Source: Lelliottia nimipressuralis (GTDB lineage: Bacteria > Pseudomonadota > Gammaproteobacteria > Enterobacterales > Enterobacteriaceae). Taken from it: 64,000 nucleotides of DNA. Location: contig NZ_SOMG01000030.1 in NCBI RefSeq assembly GCF_004402045.1, positions 806,001-870,000 on the forward strand. The letters are read 5' to 3'. Each line of letters begins with the position of its first letter. Within the stretch, counting starts at the first letter, position 1. Shown one piece after another: positions 33,526 through 41,690 of the stretch. The position numbers and the translations under genes are program-made. A model generated the notes under the pieces. The model did no database searches and was not told the DNA's origin. It was given only the letters and a program-made list of their open reading frames with translations.

Positions 33526-35640
33526 ATGAAAATCATTTCTGCCCGTAAGGCTTCTCTCCCGCTGCTGCTGGTTCCCGTAATTTTTGCGCCGCTTAGCGCG
33601 ATGAGCGCGGAAGAACAAACCATGATCGTCAGCGCCACGCCACAAACCGTATCGGAACTCGATACCCCGGCAGCGGTCAGCGTCGTTAATGGCGATGATA
33701 TGCGCCAGGCCACGCCTCGCATCAACCTGTCTGAATCCCTCGGCAGCGTCCCGGGGCTGCAAATTCAGAACCGTCAGAACTATGCCCAGGATCTCCAGCT
33801 GTCGATGCGCGGGTTTGGTGCCCGCTCAACCTTCGGCGTGCGCGGTATCCGTATGTACGTCGACGGTATTCCGGCCACCATGCCGGACGGACAGGGCCAG
33901 ACCTCCAATATCGATCTCTCCAGCGTGGAGAGCGTCGAAGTGCTGCGCGGTCCCTTCTCTGCCCTGTACGGCAACGCCTCTGGCGGCGTGATTAACATCA
34001 ATACCCAGACCGGGCAGCAGCCGCCGACCATTGAAGCCAGCAGCTATTACGGCAGTTACGGGACCTGGCGCTACGGCATGAAAGCCACCGGCGCGATGGG
34101 TGATGGCACCCACGCGGGCGATGTGGATTACACCGTTTCTACCACCCGCTTCACCACCAAAGGTTTTCGCGACCACAGCGGCGCGCGTAAGAACCTTGCC
34201 AACGCCAAACTGGGCGTGCGGATTGATGACGTCAGCAAGCTGACGCTTATCTTTAACAGCGTGGACATGAAGGCCAACGACCCGGGCGGACTGGACTATC
34301 AGGAGTGGCGGGACAACCCGCGCCAGTCTCCGCGTGGCGATCAGTACAACACGCGTAAGACCATCAAACAGACCCAGGCCGGTCTGCGCTACGACCGCCA
34401 GCTCAGCGCGCAGGACGATCTTAGCGTAATGATGTACGCCGGTGAGCGTGAAATGACGCAGTACCAGTCGATTCCGTACCAGCCGCAGCTGAAACCCTCC
34501 CACTCCGGCGGGGTGATTGATATGCAGCGCCATTATCAGGGCATTGATACCCGCTGGACGCACCGTGGCGAGCTGCTGGTGCCGGTCACCTTTACCACCG
34601 GTCTGAACTACGAAAACCTGAGTGAAGATCGTCGCGGATACGAGAACTTCGTGATGAACAACGGCGTGCCGGATTACGGCGTAAAAGGTGACAAACGTCG
34701 AAACGAACGTAACCTGATGTGGAACGTCGATCCTTATCTGCAAACGAGCTGGCAGCTGACGCAGAAGCTGTCGGTGGATGCGGGGGTGCGCTACAGCTCG
34801 GTCTGGTTCGATTCCAACGATCGTTACGTTACGCCGGGCAATGGCGATGACAGCGGCGACGCAAGCTATCACAAATGGCTCCCGGCCGGTTCCGTGAAGT
34901 ATGCCGTGACGAACGCGTGGAACCTGTACGCCGCCGCAGGGCGTGGCTTTGAAACGCCAACCATCAATGAACTCTCCTACCGTGCCGACAACCAGGGCGG
35001 TTTGAATATTGGCCTGAAGCCGTCCACCAACAACACCTATGAAGTGGGCAGCAAAACCCGCATCGGTAATGGCCTGCTGACCGCAGCCCTGTTCCGCACC
35101 GATACGGATGATGAGATCGTGGTGGATGCCAGTTCCGGCGGGCGTACCAGCTATAAAAATGCCGGAAAAACCCGTCGTCAGGGGGTGGACGTCTCCCTCG
35201 ACCAGCAGTTTGCTGAGAACTGGAAGCTGAAGCTGGCGTGGACGTATCTGGACGCTACCTATCGCACCAACGTATGCAGAGACGCAGACTGCAACGGTAA
35301 CCGTATGCCGGGCATCGCCCGCAACATGGGTTACGCTTCGTTTGGCTGGCAGCCTGAAGAAGGCTGGTACGCGGGCTCAGACGTGCGCTATATGAGCGAT
35401 ATCATGGCCGACGACGAGAATACGGCGAAAGCCCCGTCGTATACCGTGGTCGGGCTGAATACCGGGTATAAATTCAACTATGGCAACTGGGGCATGGACG
35501 TCTTTGGTCGCGTCGATAACCTGTTCGACAAAGAGTACGTCGGCTCAGTAATTGTCAACGAATCCAACGGGCGTTATTACGAACCTGCACCTGGCCGGAA
35601 CTACGGCGTCGGGCTGTCGGTCTCTTATCGCTTCGAGTAA
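33526..35640 (+). CDS. yncD: TonB-dependent receptor YncD/PqqU
   Basis: The 704-residue outer-membrane receptor is colinear with E. coli YncD, now called PqqU for its role in taking up pyrroloquinoline quinone. It has a signal peptide of about 27 residues, a TonB box region EEQTMIVSA, a plug domain (DTPAAVSVVNGDDM to VEVLRGPFSALYGNASGGVINI, to about residue 160) and a 22-strand barrel ending in the aromatic YRFE. Uptake depends on TonB-ExbB-ExbD. PQQ serves periplasmic dehydrogenases such as Gcd. A Fur box lies upstream. Confidence 0.95.
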   Translation: MKIISARKASLPLLLVPVIFAPLSAMSAEEQTMIVSATPQTVSELDTPAAVSVVNGDDMRQATPRINLSESLGSVPGLQIQNRQNYAQDLQLSMRGFGARSTFGVRGIRMYVDGIPATMPDGQGQTSNIDLSSVESVEVLRGPFSALYGNASGGVININTQTGQQPPTIEASSYYGSYGTWRYGMKATGAMGDGTHAGDVDYTVSTTRFTTKGFRDHSGARKNLANAKLGVRIDDVSKLTLIFNSVDMKANDPGGLDYQEWRDNPRQSPRGDQYNTRKTIKQTQAGLRYDRQLSAQDDLSVMMYAGEREMTQYQSIPYQPQLKPSHSGGVIDMQRHYQGIDTRWTHRGELLVPVTFTTGLNYENLSEDRRGYENFVMNNGVPDYGVKGDKRRNERNLMWNVDPYLQTSWQLTQKLSVDAGVRYSSVWFDSNDRYVTPGNGDDSGDASYHKWLPAGSVKYAVTNAWNLYAAAGRGFETPTINELSYRADNQGGLNIGLKPSTNNTYEVGSKTRIGNGLLTAALFRTDTDDEIVVDASSGGRTSYKNAGKTRRQGVDVSLDQQFAENWKLKLAWTYLDATYRTNVCRDADCNGNRMPGIARNMGYASFGWQPEEGWYAGSDVRYMSDIMADDENTAKAPSYTVVGLNTGYKFNYGNWGMDVFGRVDNLFDKEYVGSVIVNESNGRYYEPAPGRNYGVGLSVSYRFE

Positions 35641-35677
35641 GCAAAAACAAAAGTTTATTTTATAAAGAAAATAACCC

Positions 35678-35702
35678 TCCTGATGGCATTAAACCATCAG
35701 GA
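35678..35702 (+). terminator. Terminator after yncD
   Basis: TCCTGATGG (35678-35686) and CCATCAGGA (35694-35702) form a perfect 9-bp stem. Outer AATAAC/GTTATT bases extend it past a CC bulge. It is 38 bp past the yncD stop. Confidence 0.75.
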
Positions 35703-35759
35703 GTTATTCACCAGATAAATAATTAGGTGCGGTATATAGTCGCTCTGTTAAATAATCTC

Positions 35760-36434
35760 TTAGTTAAAATATTGTCGCTGTAAAAGAGAATTCGCTTCAT
35801 CAATCAACTGATCAATTGCCTTCTGGCAGGCATCAACATCTCTTCGCTCAAGGGCGGAAAGGAGTTCGTCATAGTGATACGTCGACGATTTGATGTCGTT
35901 AAGCTCCTGGTGCAGATAGTTCATACAAGGCCCGATGCGCACCCAGAGTTGTTCAATTAACGCGTTAAGCGTGGGCATTTCCGCATACTGATACAGCGTA
36001 AACCGGAAGACGCGATTCGCATGAAGCGCCTGCTGAACGTTTCCGTTGCGCATGGCTTCATGGAATACCTCTGACATTTTGCGCAATGCCTCCAGCTTGC
36101 CGTCTGACATATTCTGGCACGCGGCGGCGACCGCCATCGGCTCAAGTTGTTTTCGGATGGCGTTAATCTCGTTATACCGCTCCAGCGTCACCTCCGGAAC
36201 CAGAAATGCCTGCGCTGGCGTGGCGTGTAACGCCCCTGATGACACCAGGCGCAAAAGCGCCTCGCGAACCGGGGTAATACTGGTTCCTAATTTATCGGCG
36301 ATCTCTTTCGTAATCAGTCGTGCCCCAGGTTTGAGTGAGCCTGTAATTAACGCTCCTTTCAAACTGAGTTCAACTTGCATGGTAAGACTGATCCTTTGGG
36401 CTTTTTCTAAGTGATCCAAATCAAGCATGTTCAA
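35760..36434 (-). CDS. mcbR: GntR/FCD regulator, McbR-like
   Basis: The 224-residue GntR regulator has a winged-helix domain (LKPGARLITKEIADKLGTSITPVREALLRLVSSGAL) near residues 30-80 and a C-terminal FCD ligand-binding helical domain. It is homologous to E. coli McbR (YncC) and sits in the same place between yncD and curA. Similarity is moderate, not near-identical. E. coli McbR represses mcbA, affecting colanic acid and biofilm mucoidy; whether this protein has the same targets is uncertain. Confidence 0.78.
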   Translation of the reverse strand: MNMLDLDHLEKAQRISLTMQVELSLKGALITGSLKPGARLITKEIADKLGTSITPVREALLRLVSSGALHATPAQAFLVPEVTLERYNEINAIRKQLEPMAVAAACQNMSDGKLEALRKMSEVFHEAMRNGNVQQALHANRVFRFTLYQYAEMPTLNALIEQLWVRIGPCMNYLHQELNDIKSSTYHYDELLSALERRDVDACQKAIDQLIDEANSLLQRQYFN

Positions 36435-36653
36435 TTCCTGTAGCTAAAACTTAATGCTATTTTTAAACGCCAGTTTTAATAAAACGACGCTGGTCCGATA
36501 TATCCTGTATCGTCATGCCTGGTGGTGGGAAGTACATAAAAACATCAAAAAAAGCAAAGTTTGTTTTTTATCGGTTTCGCGCTCATCCGTGATGAGGGCG
36601 CGAAATGCCATGTCCATTAATTAAAGACAATATATCGTATCTTCACAAATAAA

Positions 36654-36675
36654 TATGGCGGGAAACCCCGCCATA
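36654..36675 (-). terminator. Terminator of curA
   Basis: TATGGCGGG (36654-36662) and CCCGCCATA (36667-36675) form a perfect 9-bp stem with a 4-base loop. On the minus strand a T-rich stretch follows. It is 8 bp past the curA stop. Confidence 0.85.
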
Positions 36676-36682
36676 GTGCTGT

Positions 36683-37723
36683 TTATTTATTGTCACTCGC
36701 GACGCGAATCACGACTTTGCCGAAGTTACGCCCTTCAAGCAAGCCAATCAGCGCCTCAGGCGCGTTCTCCAGCCCGTCCGTGACCTGTTCACGATAGTGA
36801 ATTTTACCTTCCCGCACCCAGCGCCCCATCTCTTCCTGGAACTCTTCAATGCGGTGCCCGTAGTCCTGGCCGATAATAAAGCCCTGCATACGAATGCGTT
36901 TCTTCAGAATGGTCGCCATCAGGAGCGGCAGGCGATCCGGCCCTTCAGGCAGGCCCGTCGCATTGTAGCCGCTCACCAGACCACAAACCGGCACGCGGGC
37001 GGAGGTATTCAGCAGCGGCAGAACGGCATCAAACACTTTTCCGCCGACGTTTTCATAATAAACGTCGATCCCTTTCGGGCAGGCGTGCTTCAGCTGTTCG
37101 GCAAAATCCGCCGCGTGGTGGTCCAGACACAGGTCAAACCCGAGAACCTCAACGGCATGGCGGCATTTTTCAGCACCACCGGCGACGCCGACCACCCGGC
37201 AACCTTTGATTTTGCCGATCTGCCCAACGGTCGCGCCCACCGGGCCCGTCGCAGCGGCAACCACCAGCGTTTCACCCGCTTTGGGTTGCCCGATATCCAG
37301 CAGCCCCATATAGGCAGTAAAGCCTGGCATGCCCAGAATACCCAGCGCCCAGGAAGGATGAGACAGATTTTCGCCGAGCTTCACCAGGCCGCTGCCGTCT
37401 GAAAGTTCATACTCCTGCCAGCCGCCGTAGCCCAGCACCCACTCACCCGGTTTGAAATCGGGGTGACGGGATTGCTCAACGCGGCTGACCGTTCCCCCCA
37501 CCATCACCGCACCCAGCTCTACCGGAGGCGAATAGGATGGCGCATCGCTCATGCGGCCCCGCATGTAAGGGTCCAGCGACAGCCAGACGGTACGAAGCAA
37601 AAGCTGCCCCTCAACAGGTGCTGGAACAGGCTGCGTTTCCAGACGAAAATTTTCCGCAACCGGCGCACCCTGTGGACGAGAGGCCAGTACCCAGCGGCGA
37701 TTTTGCGAAACAGATTGATTCAT
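36683..37723 (-). CDS. curA: NADPH-dependent curcumin/alkenal reductase CurA
   Basis: The 346-residue medium-chain dehydrogenase/reductase is colinear with E. coli CurA (345). It reduces activated double bonds (curcumin, alkenals, alkenones) with NADPH in the cytosol. Conserved segments are YMRGRMSDAPSYSPP and the nucleotide-binding VVAAATGPVGATVGQIGKIKGCRVVGVAGG near residues 155-185. Zinc ligands are absent, as is normal for this subfamily. The start at 37723 follows AGAAGGAGATCCCG; an in-frame ATG seven codons earlier is weaker. The E. coli neighbours mcbR and mnaT are kept, with one extra regulator gene inserted on the mnaT side. Confidence 0.94.
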   Translation of the reverse strand: MNQSVSQNRRWVLASRPQGAPVAENFRLETQPVPAPVEGQLLLRTVWLSLDPYMRGRMSDAPSYSPPVELGAVMVGGTVSRVEQSRHPDFKPGEWVLGYGGWQEYELSDGSGLVKLGENLSHPSWALGILGMPGFTAYMGLLDIGQPKAGETLVVAAATGPVGATVGQIGKIKGCRVVGVAGGAEKCRHAVEVLGFDLCLDHHAADFAEQLKHACPKGIDVYYENVGGKVFDAVLPLLNTSARVPVCGLVSGYNATGLPEGPDRLPLLMATILKKRIRMQGFIIGQDYGHRIEEFQEEMGRWVREGKIHYREQVTDGLENAPEALIGLLEGRNFGKVVIRVASDNK

Positions 37724-37788
37724 CGGGATCTCCTTCTGGTACAAATGTCATTACAGCCTGGCTCACGATTGGCGTTATCGCATTAGCA

Positions 37789-38364
37789 TTACGAGCCAGA
37801 CTGGTTAAGCCGTACGACCAGATAGATACAGGTTTCATTCGTTTCGTTGATGAACCGGCAGTCATTTGGCGGCCCCAGCTCGAGACAGTCTCCGGCGTGC
37901 ATCTCGTGACGCGTATCGCCCTCCTGAAACACCAGCTCACCGGACTGCAGCCAGATAAGCTGACGTGCCAGCGCATAAGAAGAGGCAGGCATTGGAACAT
38001 CGCTGCCCGCAGGCAGTTCAACCTGAACAAGGTCGATGGGCAAATCGGTGCGGGGAGAAACATGGCGGCGGAGGTAGTGCGTCTGCGGGTCGCGCCAGAC
38101 GGGCTGGTTTGCCAGGCGCAGCAGCTTGCCTTCCTGCATCTCGGCCCGGGCAATCAGCGTGGACATGCTGATGCCAAACGCCCCTGACAGGCGGGCAAGC
38201 AAGGTGGCTGTCGGGCTACTGTCCCCGCGCTCTATCTTGTGGATCATGGCGCGGGAGACGCCTGCCCGGTCAGCAAGCTCGCTCAGGGACCATCCGCGAG
38301 ACTCGCGTTCAAGGCGAATTCTTGCGCTAATCCGTTGATTCATTGTGTCTGTTATGGTGTTCAT
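37789..38364 (-). CDS. XRE-cupin transcriptional regulator
   Basis: The 191-residue protein has an N-terminal XRE helix-turn-helix (SARIRLERESRGWSLSELADRAGVSRAMIHKIERGDSSP, about residues 12-50) and a C-terminal cupin domain (about 110-185) that would bind a small ligand. It resembles SutR/YdcN-like regulators in layout but is not that gene. It is inserted between curA and mnaT relative to E. coli. The first ATG (38364) has no ribosome site and lies 7 bp from a repeat shared with the mnaT upstream region; ATG at 38343 is an alternative start. Confidence 0.85.
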   Translation of the reverse strand: MNTITDTMNQRISARIRLERESRGWSLSELADRAGVSRAMIHKIERGDSSPTATLLARLSGAFGISMSTLIARAEMQEGKLLRLANQPVWRDPQTHYLRRHVSPRTDLPIDLVQVELPAGSDVPMPASSYALARQLIWLQSGELVFQEGDTRHEMHAGDCLELGPPNDCRFINETNETCIYLVVRLNQSGS

Positions 38365-38370
38365 GACGTC

Positions 38371-38381
38371 ATACTATAGTG
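38371..38381. promoter_or_regulatory. Repeat ATACTATAGTG, copy 1 (candidate operator)
   Basis: This 11-mer contains the palindrome ACTATAGT and lies just upstream of the XRE-cupin gene. An identical copy is at 38480-38490, upstream of mnaT, and the flanks are also similar (ACGT before, GAAC shortly after). It is a candidate binding site for the XRE-cupin protein. Confidence 0.5.
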
Positions 38382-38479
38382 TATGAACGGCATTTCAATG
38401 GGCTTTTGATAACAAAAAAATATGGCTTATGCCGTAGCGATCGGGCGATGCAGTTGTGTAATATCGTAGCTACAACGTA

Positions 38480-38490
38480 ATACTATAGTG
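38480..38490. promoter_or_regulatory. Repeat ATACTATAGTG, copy 2 (candidate operator at mnaT promoter)
   Basis: An exact copy of the 38371-38381 repeat, 20 bp before the mnaT start. TACTAT within it could be the mnaT -10 box, so a bound regulator would block the promoter. The ribosome site AGAGG follows at 38498-38502. Confidence 0.5.
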
Positions 38491-38510
38491 AACAACACAG
38501 AGGTTTAATC

Positions 38511-39029
38511 ATGATCGTTCGTCACGCCTGCAAAGAAGACTGCGCTGCGATAGGAGAGATCTACAACCACGCGGTGCTGCATACTGCCGCCATCTGGAAC
38601 GATAAAACCGTTGATACCGACAACCGAATCGCCTGGTTTGAGGCGCGCACGCTCGCGGGTTACCCGGTTCTGGTGAGTGAAGAAGACGGCGCAATCACCG
38701 GCTACGCCTCTTTCGGCGACTGGCGCGCCTTCGATGGTTTTCGTCATACGGTAGAGCATTCAGTCTATGTCCACCCGGATCATCAGGGCAAAGGCATTGG
38801 CCGCACGTTGATGAAGGCGTTGATCATCGAAGCTCGTCAGATCGGCAAACATGTCATGGTGGCGGGAATTGAAGCGCAAAACCAGGCCTCGATTCATCTC
38901 CATGAAACGCTCGGTTTTGTGACAACGGGGCAAATGCCGCAGGTAGGAACCAAATTTGGCCGCTGGCTGGACTTAACGTTTATGCAGCTGCAGCTGGACG
39001 AGCGCAGCGACCCGGACGCCATCCCATGA
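38511..39029 (+). CDS. mnaT: L-amino acid N-acetyltransferase MnaT
   Basis: The 172-residue GNAT enzyme is colinear with E. coli MnaT (YncA). It acetylates methionine-like amino acids and toxic analogues such as methionine sulfoximine and phosphinothricin-type compounds. The CoA-binding segment VYVHPDHQGKGIGRTLMKALI lies near residues 85-105, and the substrate-side KFGRWLDLTFMQLQLDER is conserved. It overlaps ydcZ by four bases (ATGA), so the pair is translationally coupled as in E. coli. Confidence 0.95.
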   Translation: MIVRHACKEDCAAIGEIYNHAVLHTAAIWNDKTVDTDNRIAWFEARTLAGYPVLVSEEDGAITGYASFGDWRAFDGFRHTVEHSVYVHPDHQGKGIGRTLMKALIIEARQIGKHVMVAGIEAQNQASIHLHETLGFVTTGQMPQVGTKFGRWLDLTFMQLQLDERSDPDAIP

Positions 39030-39475
39030 ATCAATCCCTGACGCTGGCGTTTCTGGTGGCAGCGGGGATCGGTCTGGTGGTGCAAAACACCTTAATGGTG
39101 CGCATCACCCAGTCCTCCTCCACTATTCTTATCGCGATGCTGCTGAATTCCCTGGTGGGCATTGTGCTGTTTGTCAGCATACTGCTGCTGAAACAGGGCC
39201 TCGCCGGGTTTAGCGAGCTGGGCGCAACAATACGCTGGTGGACGCTTATCCCGGGGCTGCTGGGGTCGTTTTTCGTGTTTGCCAGTATCAGTGGGTATCA
39301 GAACGTTGGCGCGGCGACGACCATCGCCGTGCTGGTGGCAAGCCAGCTCATCGGCGGGCTGGTGATGGACGTGCTGAGAAGTAATGGTATTCCGCTGCGC
39401 GCTTTGATCGGCCCGGTATGCGGCGCGGTGATGCTGGTCGTCGGTGCCTGGCTGGTGGCGCGACGCCAGTTTTGA
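39026..39475 (+). CDS. ydcZ: DMT-family inner-membrane protein YdcZ
   Basis: The 149-residue membrane protein of the DUF606/DMT family is nearly identical in length and pattern to E. coli YdcZ. It has about five TM helices, with the conserved QNTLMVRITQSSSTILIAML and SISGYQNVGAATTIAVLVASQLIGG. DUF606 proteins are half-size DMT transporters and probably dimerise. The substrate is unknown; coupling to mnaT hints at an amino-acid derivative. Its 3' end is 3 bp from the end of the convergent ydcY gene. Confidence 0.94.
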   Translation: MNQSLTLAFLVAAGIGLVVQNTLMVRITQSSSTILIAMLLNSLVGIVLFVSILLLKQGLAGFSELGATIRWWTLIPGLLGSFFVFASISGYQNVGAATTIAVLVASQLIGGLVMDVLRSNGIPLRALIGPVCGAVMLVVGAWLVARRQF

Positions 39476-39478
39476 TCG

Positions 39479-39712
39479 CTAGAGGATTGAGCCACCTTTG
39501 GTCAACTGTTCGTGGCGCGCGTCCATCTCTTCTTTATGCTGCTTACCATGGTGCGAAATCGCGGTCCGCAGGCGCTGCTGCTGGATGTAGCGTTCATCGC
39601 GGCTCAGCTCAGCGTCATCGCTCAGTTCAATCAGCAGTTCATTCATGTGGGTGATGACGCCCTCGTCAATCGCGGCATCCACACGGGCGATAACTTCATT
39701 TAAATGTGACAT
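39479..39712 (-). CDS. ydcY: Small protein YdcY (DUF2526)
   Basis: The 77-residue acidic/basic helical protein is colinear with E. coli YdcY. It starts MSHLNEVIARVDAAIDEGVITHMNEL and ends HEQLTKGGSIL. I chose ATG at 39712, matching the E. coli start and preceded by AAGGAGTG; an in-frame ATG two codons upstream is too close to that site. There is no predicted membrane segment and no known function. In E. coli ortT lies next to it; here ortT is about 10 kb away. Confidence 0.92.
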   Translation of the reverse strand: MSHLNEVIARVDAAIDEGVITHMNELLIELSDDAELSRDERYIQQQRLRTAISHHGKQHKEEMDARHEQLTKGGSIL

Positions 39713-39730
39713 TGTCACTCCTTGAGAATT

Positions 39731-39802
39731 GCCGGGTGGCGGCTACGCCTTACCCGGCCTACAGGGGGAACCGTAGGCCCGGTAAGCGCAGCGCCACCGG
39801 GC
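39731..39802. repeat. REP/BIME-type palindromic repeat
   Basis: Facing units GCCGGGTGGCGGCTACGCCT and AGCGCAGCGCCACCGGGC are separated by a short spacer, close in sequence to the element at 32137-32212. It lies between ydcY and the DppA-like gene. Confidence 0.85.
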
Positions 39803-39808
39803 ATAAGA

Positions 39809-41407
39809 TCAGTTCAGCTTCGCTTTCGAGAAATCGCTGCCCATCAGGCTCACGCTGTACCCGGTTACGTTGCTGCGGGTCGCATAGAACGTTTTGCCGT
39901 TTGCCAGCGCGATCCACGGCGCCTGCTGGTAGAAAATCTCCTGCGCCTGGCCGTAGAGTTTCGCACGCTCAGCCGGGTTGCTGGTCAGCTTCGCTTTTTG
40001 CACCAGACCATCATAACCCTTATCACACCAGCGCGCGGCGTTTGAACCGGTTTTAATGCTGTTGCAGCCCAGCAGCACATCGGCAAAGTTGTCCGGATCG
40101 CCGTTATCGGACATCCAGCCAAACAGCGCGGAGTCATGTTCGCCTTTGCGCATTCCGGAGAGGTATTCGCCCCACTCGTAGGAGACAATTTTGGCCTTCA
40201 CGCCAACTTTGGCCCAGTCGCTCTGAATCATCTCCGCGATACGACGCGAGTTAGGGTTATACGGACGCTGAACCGGCATTGACCACAGCGTGACTTCCGC
40301 GCCCTTCTCCAGCCCGGCCTGCTTCAGCAGCGCTTTCGCTTTTTCAGGATCGTAGCTGTAGTCCTTCAAATCTTTATTAAAGCCCAGCATATTTGGCGGA
40401 ATCGGCGATTTTGCCACCGTACCCGATCCCATAAAGACCGCATTAACAATAGCCTTTTTGTCGGTCGCGTAGTTAAGCGCCTGGCGCACCAGCACGTTAT
40501 CAAACGGTTTTTTCTCGGTGTTGAACGCCAGATAACCCACGTTCAGCGCATCTACTGAGTGCAGCGTCAGGTCTTTGTTGTTCTTGATGACATCGAACTG
40601 CACCGGGGATGGCGCGGGAATAATCTGGCATTCGTTGGTCTGCAGCTTCGCCAGACGGGTTTCCACATTTGGCGTGATGGAGAAGATGAGATGCTTCGTT
40701 GGAACCGCGCCGTCCCAGTAGTTCGGATTAGCGACATAGCGAATCAACGAATCCACTTTGTACTGCTGGAGTACATAAGGTCCGGTACCAATCGGCCAGG
40801 TATCAACGTTCTCAGGCGTGCCCTTTTTCAGCATCGCGTCGGCGTATTCAGCGGAAAGAATGGAGGCGAAATCCATCCCCCAGTCGGCCAGGAACGCGGC
40901 GTTGGGCTCGCTGAGGGTGAACTGAACGTGGTAATCATCAACCTTTTTAACGTCCTGAATCAGCTTATCGAGGCCGACATCGTTGAAGTATTCGTAGTTG
41001 CCCTGCGAAACGTTGTGGTACGGGTGTTTAGGGTCTTTCTGACGCATGACCGAGAAAATGACGTCATCGGCGTTAAAATCGCGCGTCGGTTTGAAGTATT
41101 TGTTGCTGTTGAACTTCACCCCTTTGCGCAGGGTAAAGGTATACGTCTTGCCGTCCGGTGAAATTGTCCAGGACTCCGCCAGCGACGGGACCGGGGTGTT
41201 TTTCACCGGGTCGAAATTGATCAGGCGGTTATATAGCACCTGTGAGCTGGCCACAAAAGATGGGCCAGAGCTGGCAATTTGCGGGTTGAACGACTCGGGG
41301 GACGCTTCAGAACAGTAAATAAGGGTGTCGTTGTTTGCCGCCCATGCGGCACCGGCTGGTAAAAGCGCGCTCAGCGCGAGGGCGAGCAGTGTTTTCCCTG
41401 TAGACAT
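39809..41407 (-). CDS. DppA-like periplasmic peptide-binding protein, orphan
   Basis: This is a 532-residue family 5 extracytoplasmic binding protein close in pattern to DppA. It has a signal peptide of about 22 residues (LLALALSALLPAGAAWA). NNDTLIYCSEASPESFNPQ, DADDVIFS-like (NADDVIFSVMRQKDP) and GPYVLQQYKVDSLIRYVANPNYWDG are conserved, and there are several cysteines. No permease or ATPase gene is next to it, so it probably feeds the Dpp or another peptide ABC system, or binds another ligand such as haem. The start at 41407 follows AGGG; an upstream in-frame ATG at 41485 would spoil the signal peptide. Confidence 0.92.
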   Translation of the reverse strand: MSTGKTLLALALSALLPAGAAWAANNDTLIYCSEASPESFNPQIASSGPSFVASSQVLYNRLINFDPVKNTPVPSLAESWTISPDGKTYTFTLRKGVKFNSNKYFKPTRDFNADDVIFSVMRQKDPKHPYHNVSQGNYEYFNDVGLDKLIQDVKKVDDYHVQFTLSEPNAAFLADWGMDFASILSAEYADAMLKKGTPENVDTWPIGTGPYVLQQYKVDSLIRYVANPNYWDGAVPTKHLIFSITPNVETRLAKLQTNECQIIPAPSPVQFDVIKNNKDLTLHSVDALNVGYLAFNTEKKPFDNVLVRQALNYATDKKAIVNAVFMGSGTVAKSPIPPNMLGFNKDLKDYSYDPEKAKALLKQAGLEKGAEVTLWSMPVQRPYNPNSRRIAEMIQSDWAKVGVKAKIVSYEWGEYLSGMRKGEHDSALFGWMSDNGDPDNFADVLLGCNSIKTGSNAARWCDKGYDGLVQKAKLTSNPAERAKLYGQAQEIFYQQAPWIALANGKTFYATRSNVTGYSVSLMGSDFSKAKLN

Positions 41408-41690
41408 GGTTATAACCCTGACAGTTTTATTATATAGAACCGTAATAACAGCACAGGCGTTATGACCTGGCAAATAACGAAACACTATCAGGTTATTCTA
41501 AAGCCGCGTTTTTTGCTGGTTTTACAGCCAGCCTCCAAAAAAATGATTTGCCTTAAGTGCCATTATCCGTCAAGCACAACCGTCACTTTCTATGCCGCAA
41601 GAAATCGGCCCTTTTAGCGTCTCTTCCTCCGTTTGTTTGACGCCCTATTTCGTTAAAGTAACGGTGTGAAGAAGTATATGGGATCAAATC

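Noticed and set aside
33826..34872. Open frame of about 348 codons opposite yncD
   Set aside because: yncD is certain on the plus strand; the reverse frame has no domain or ribosome site.
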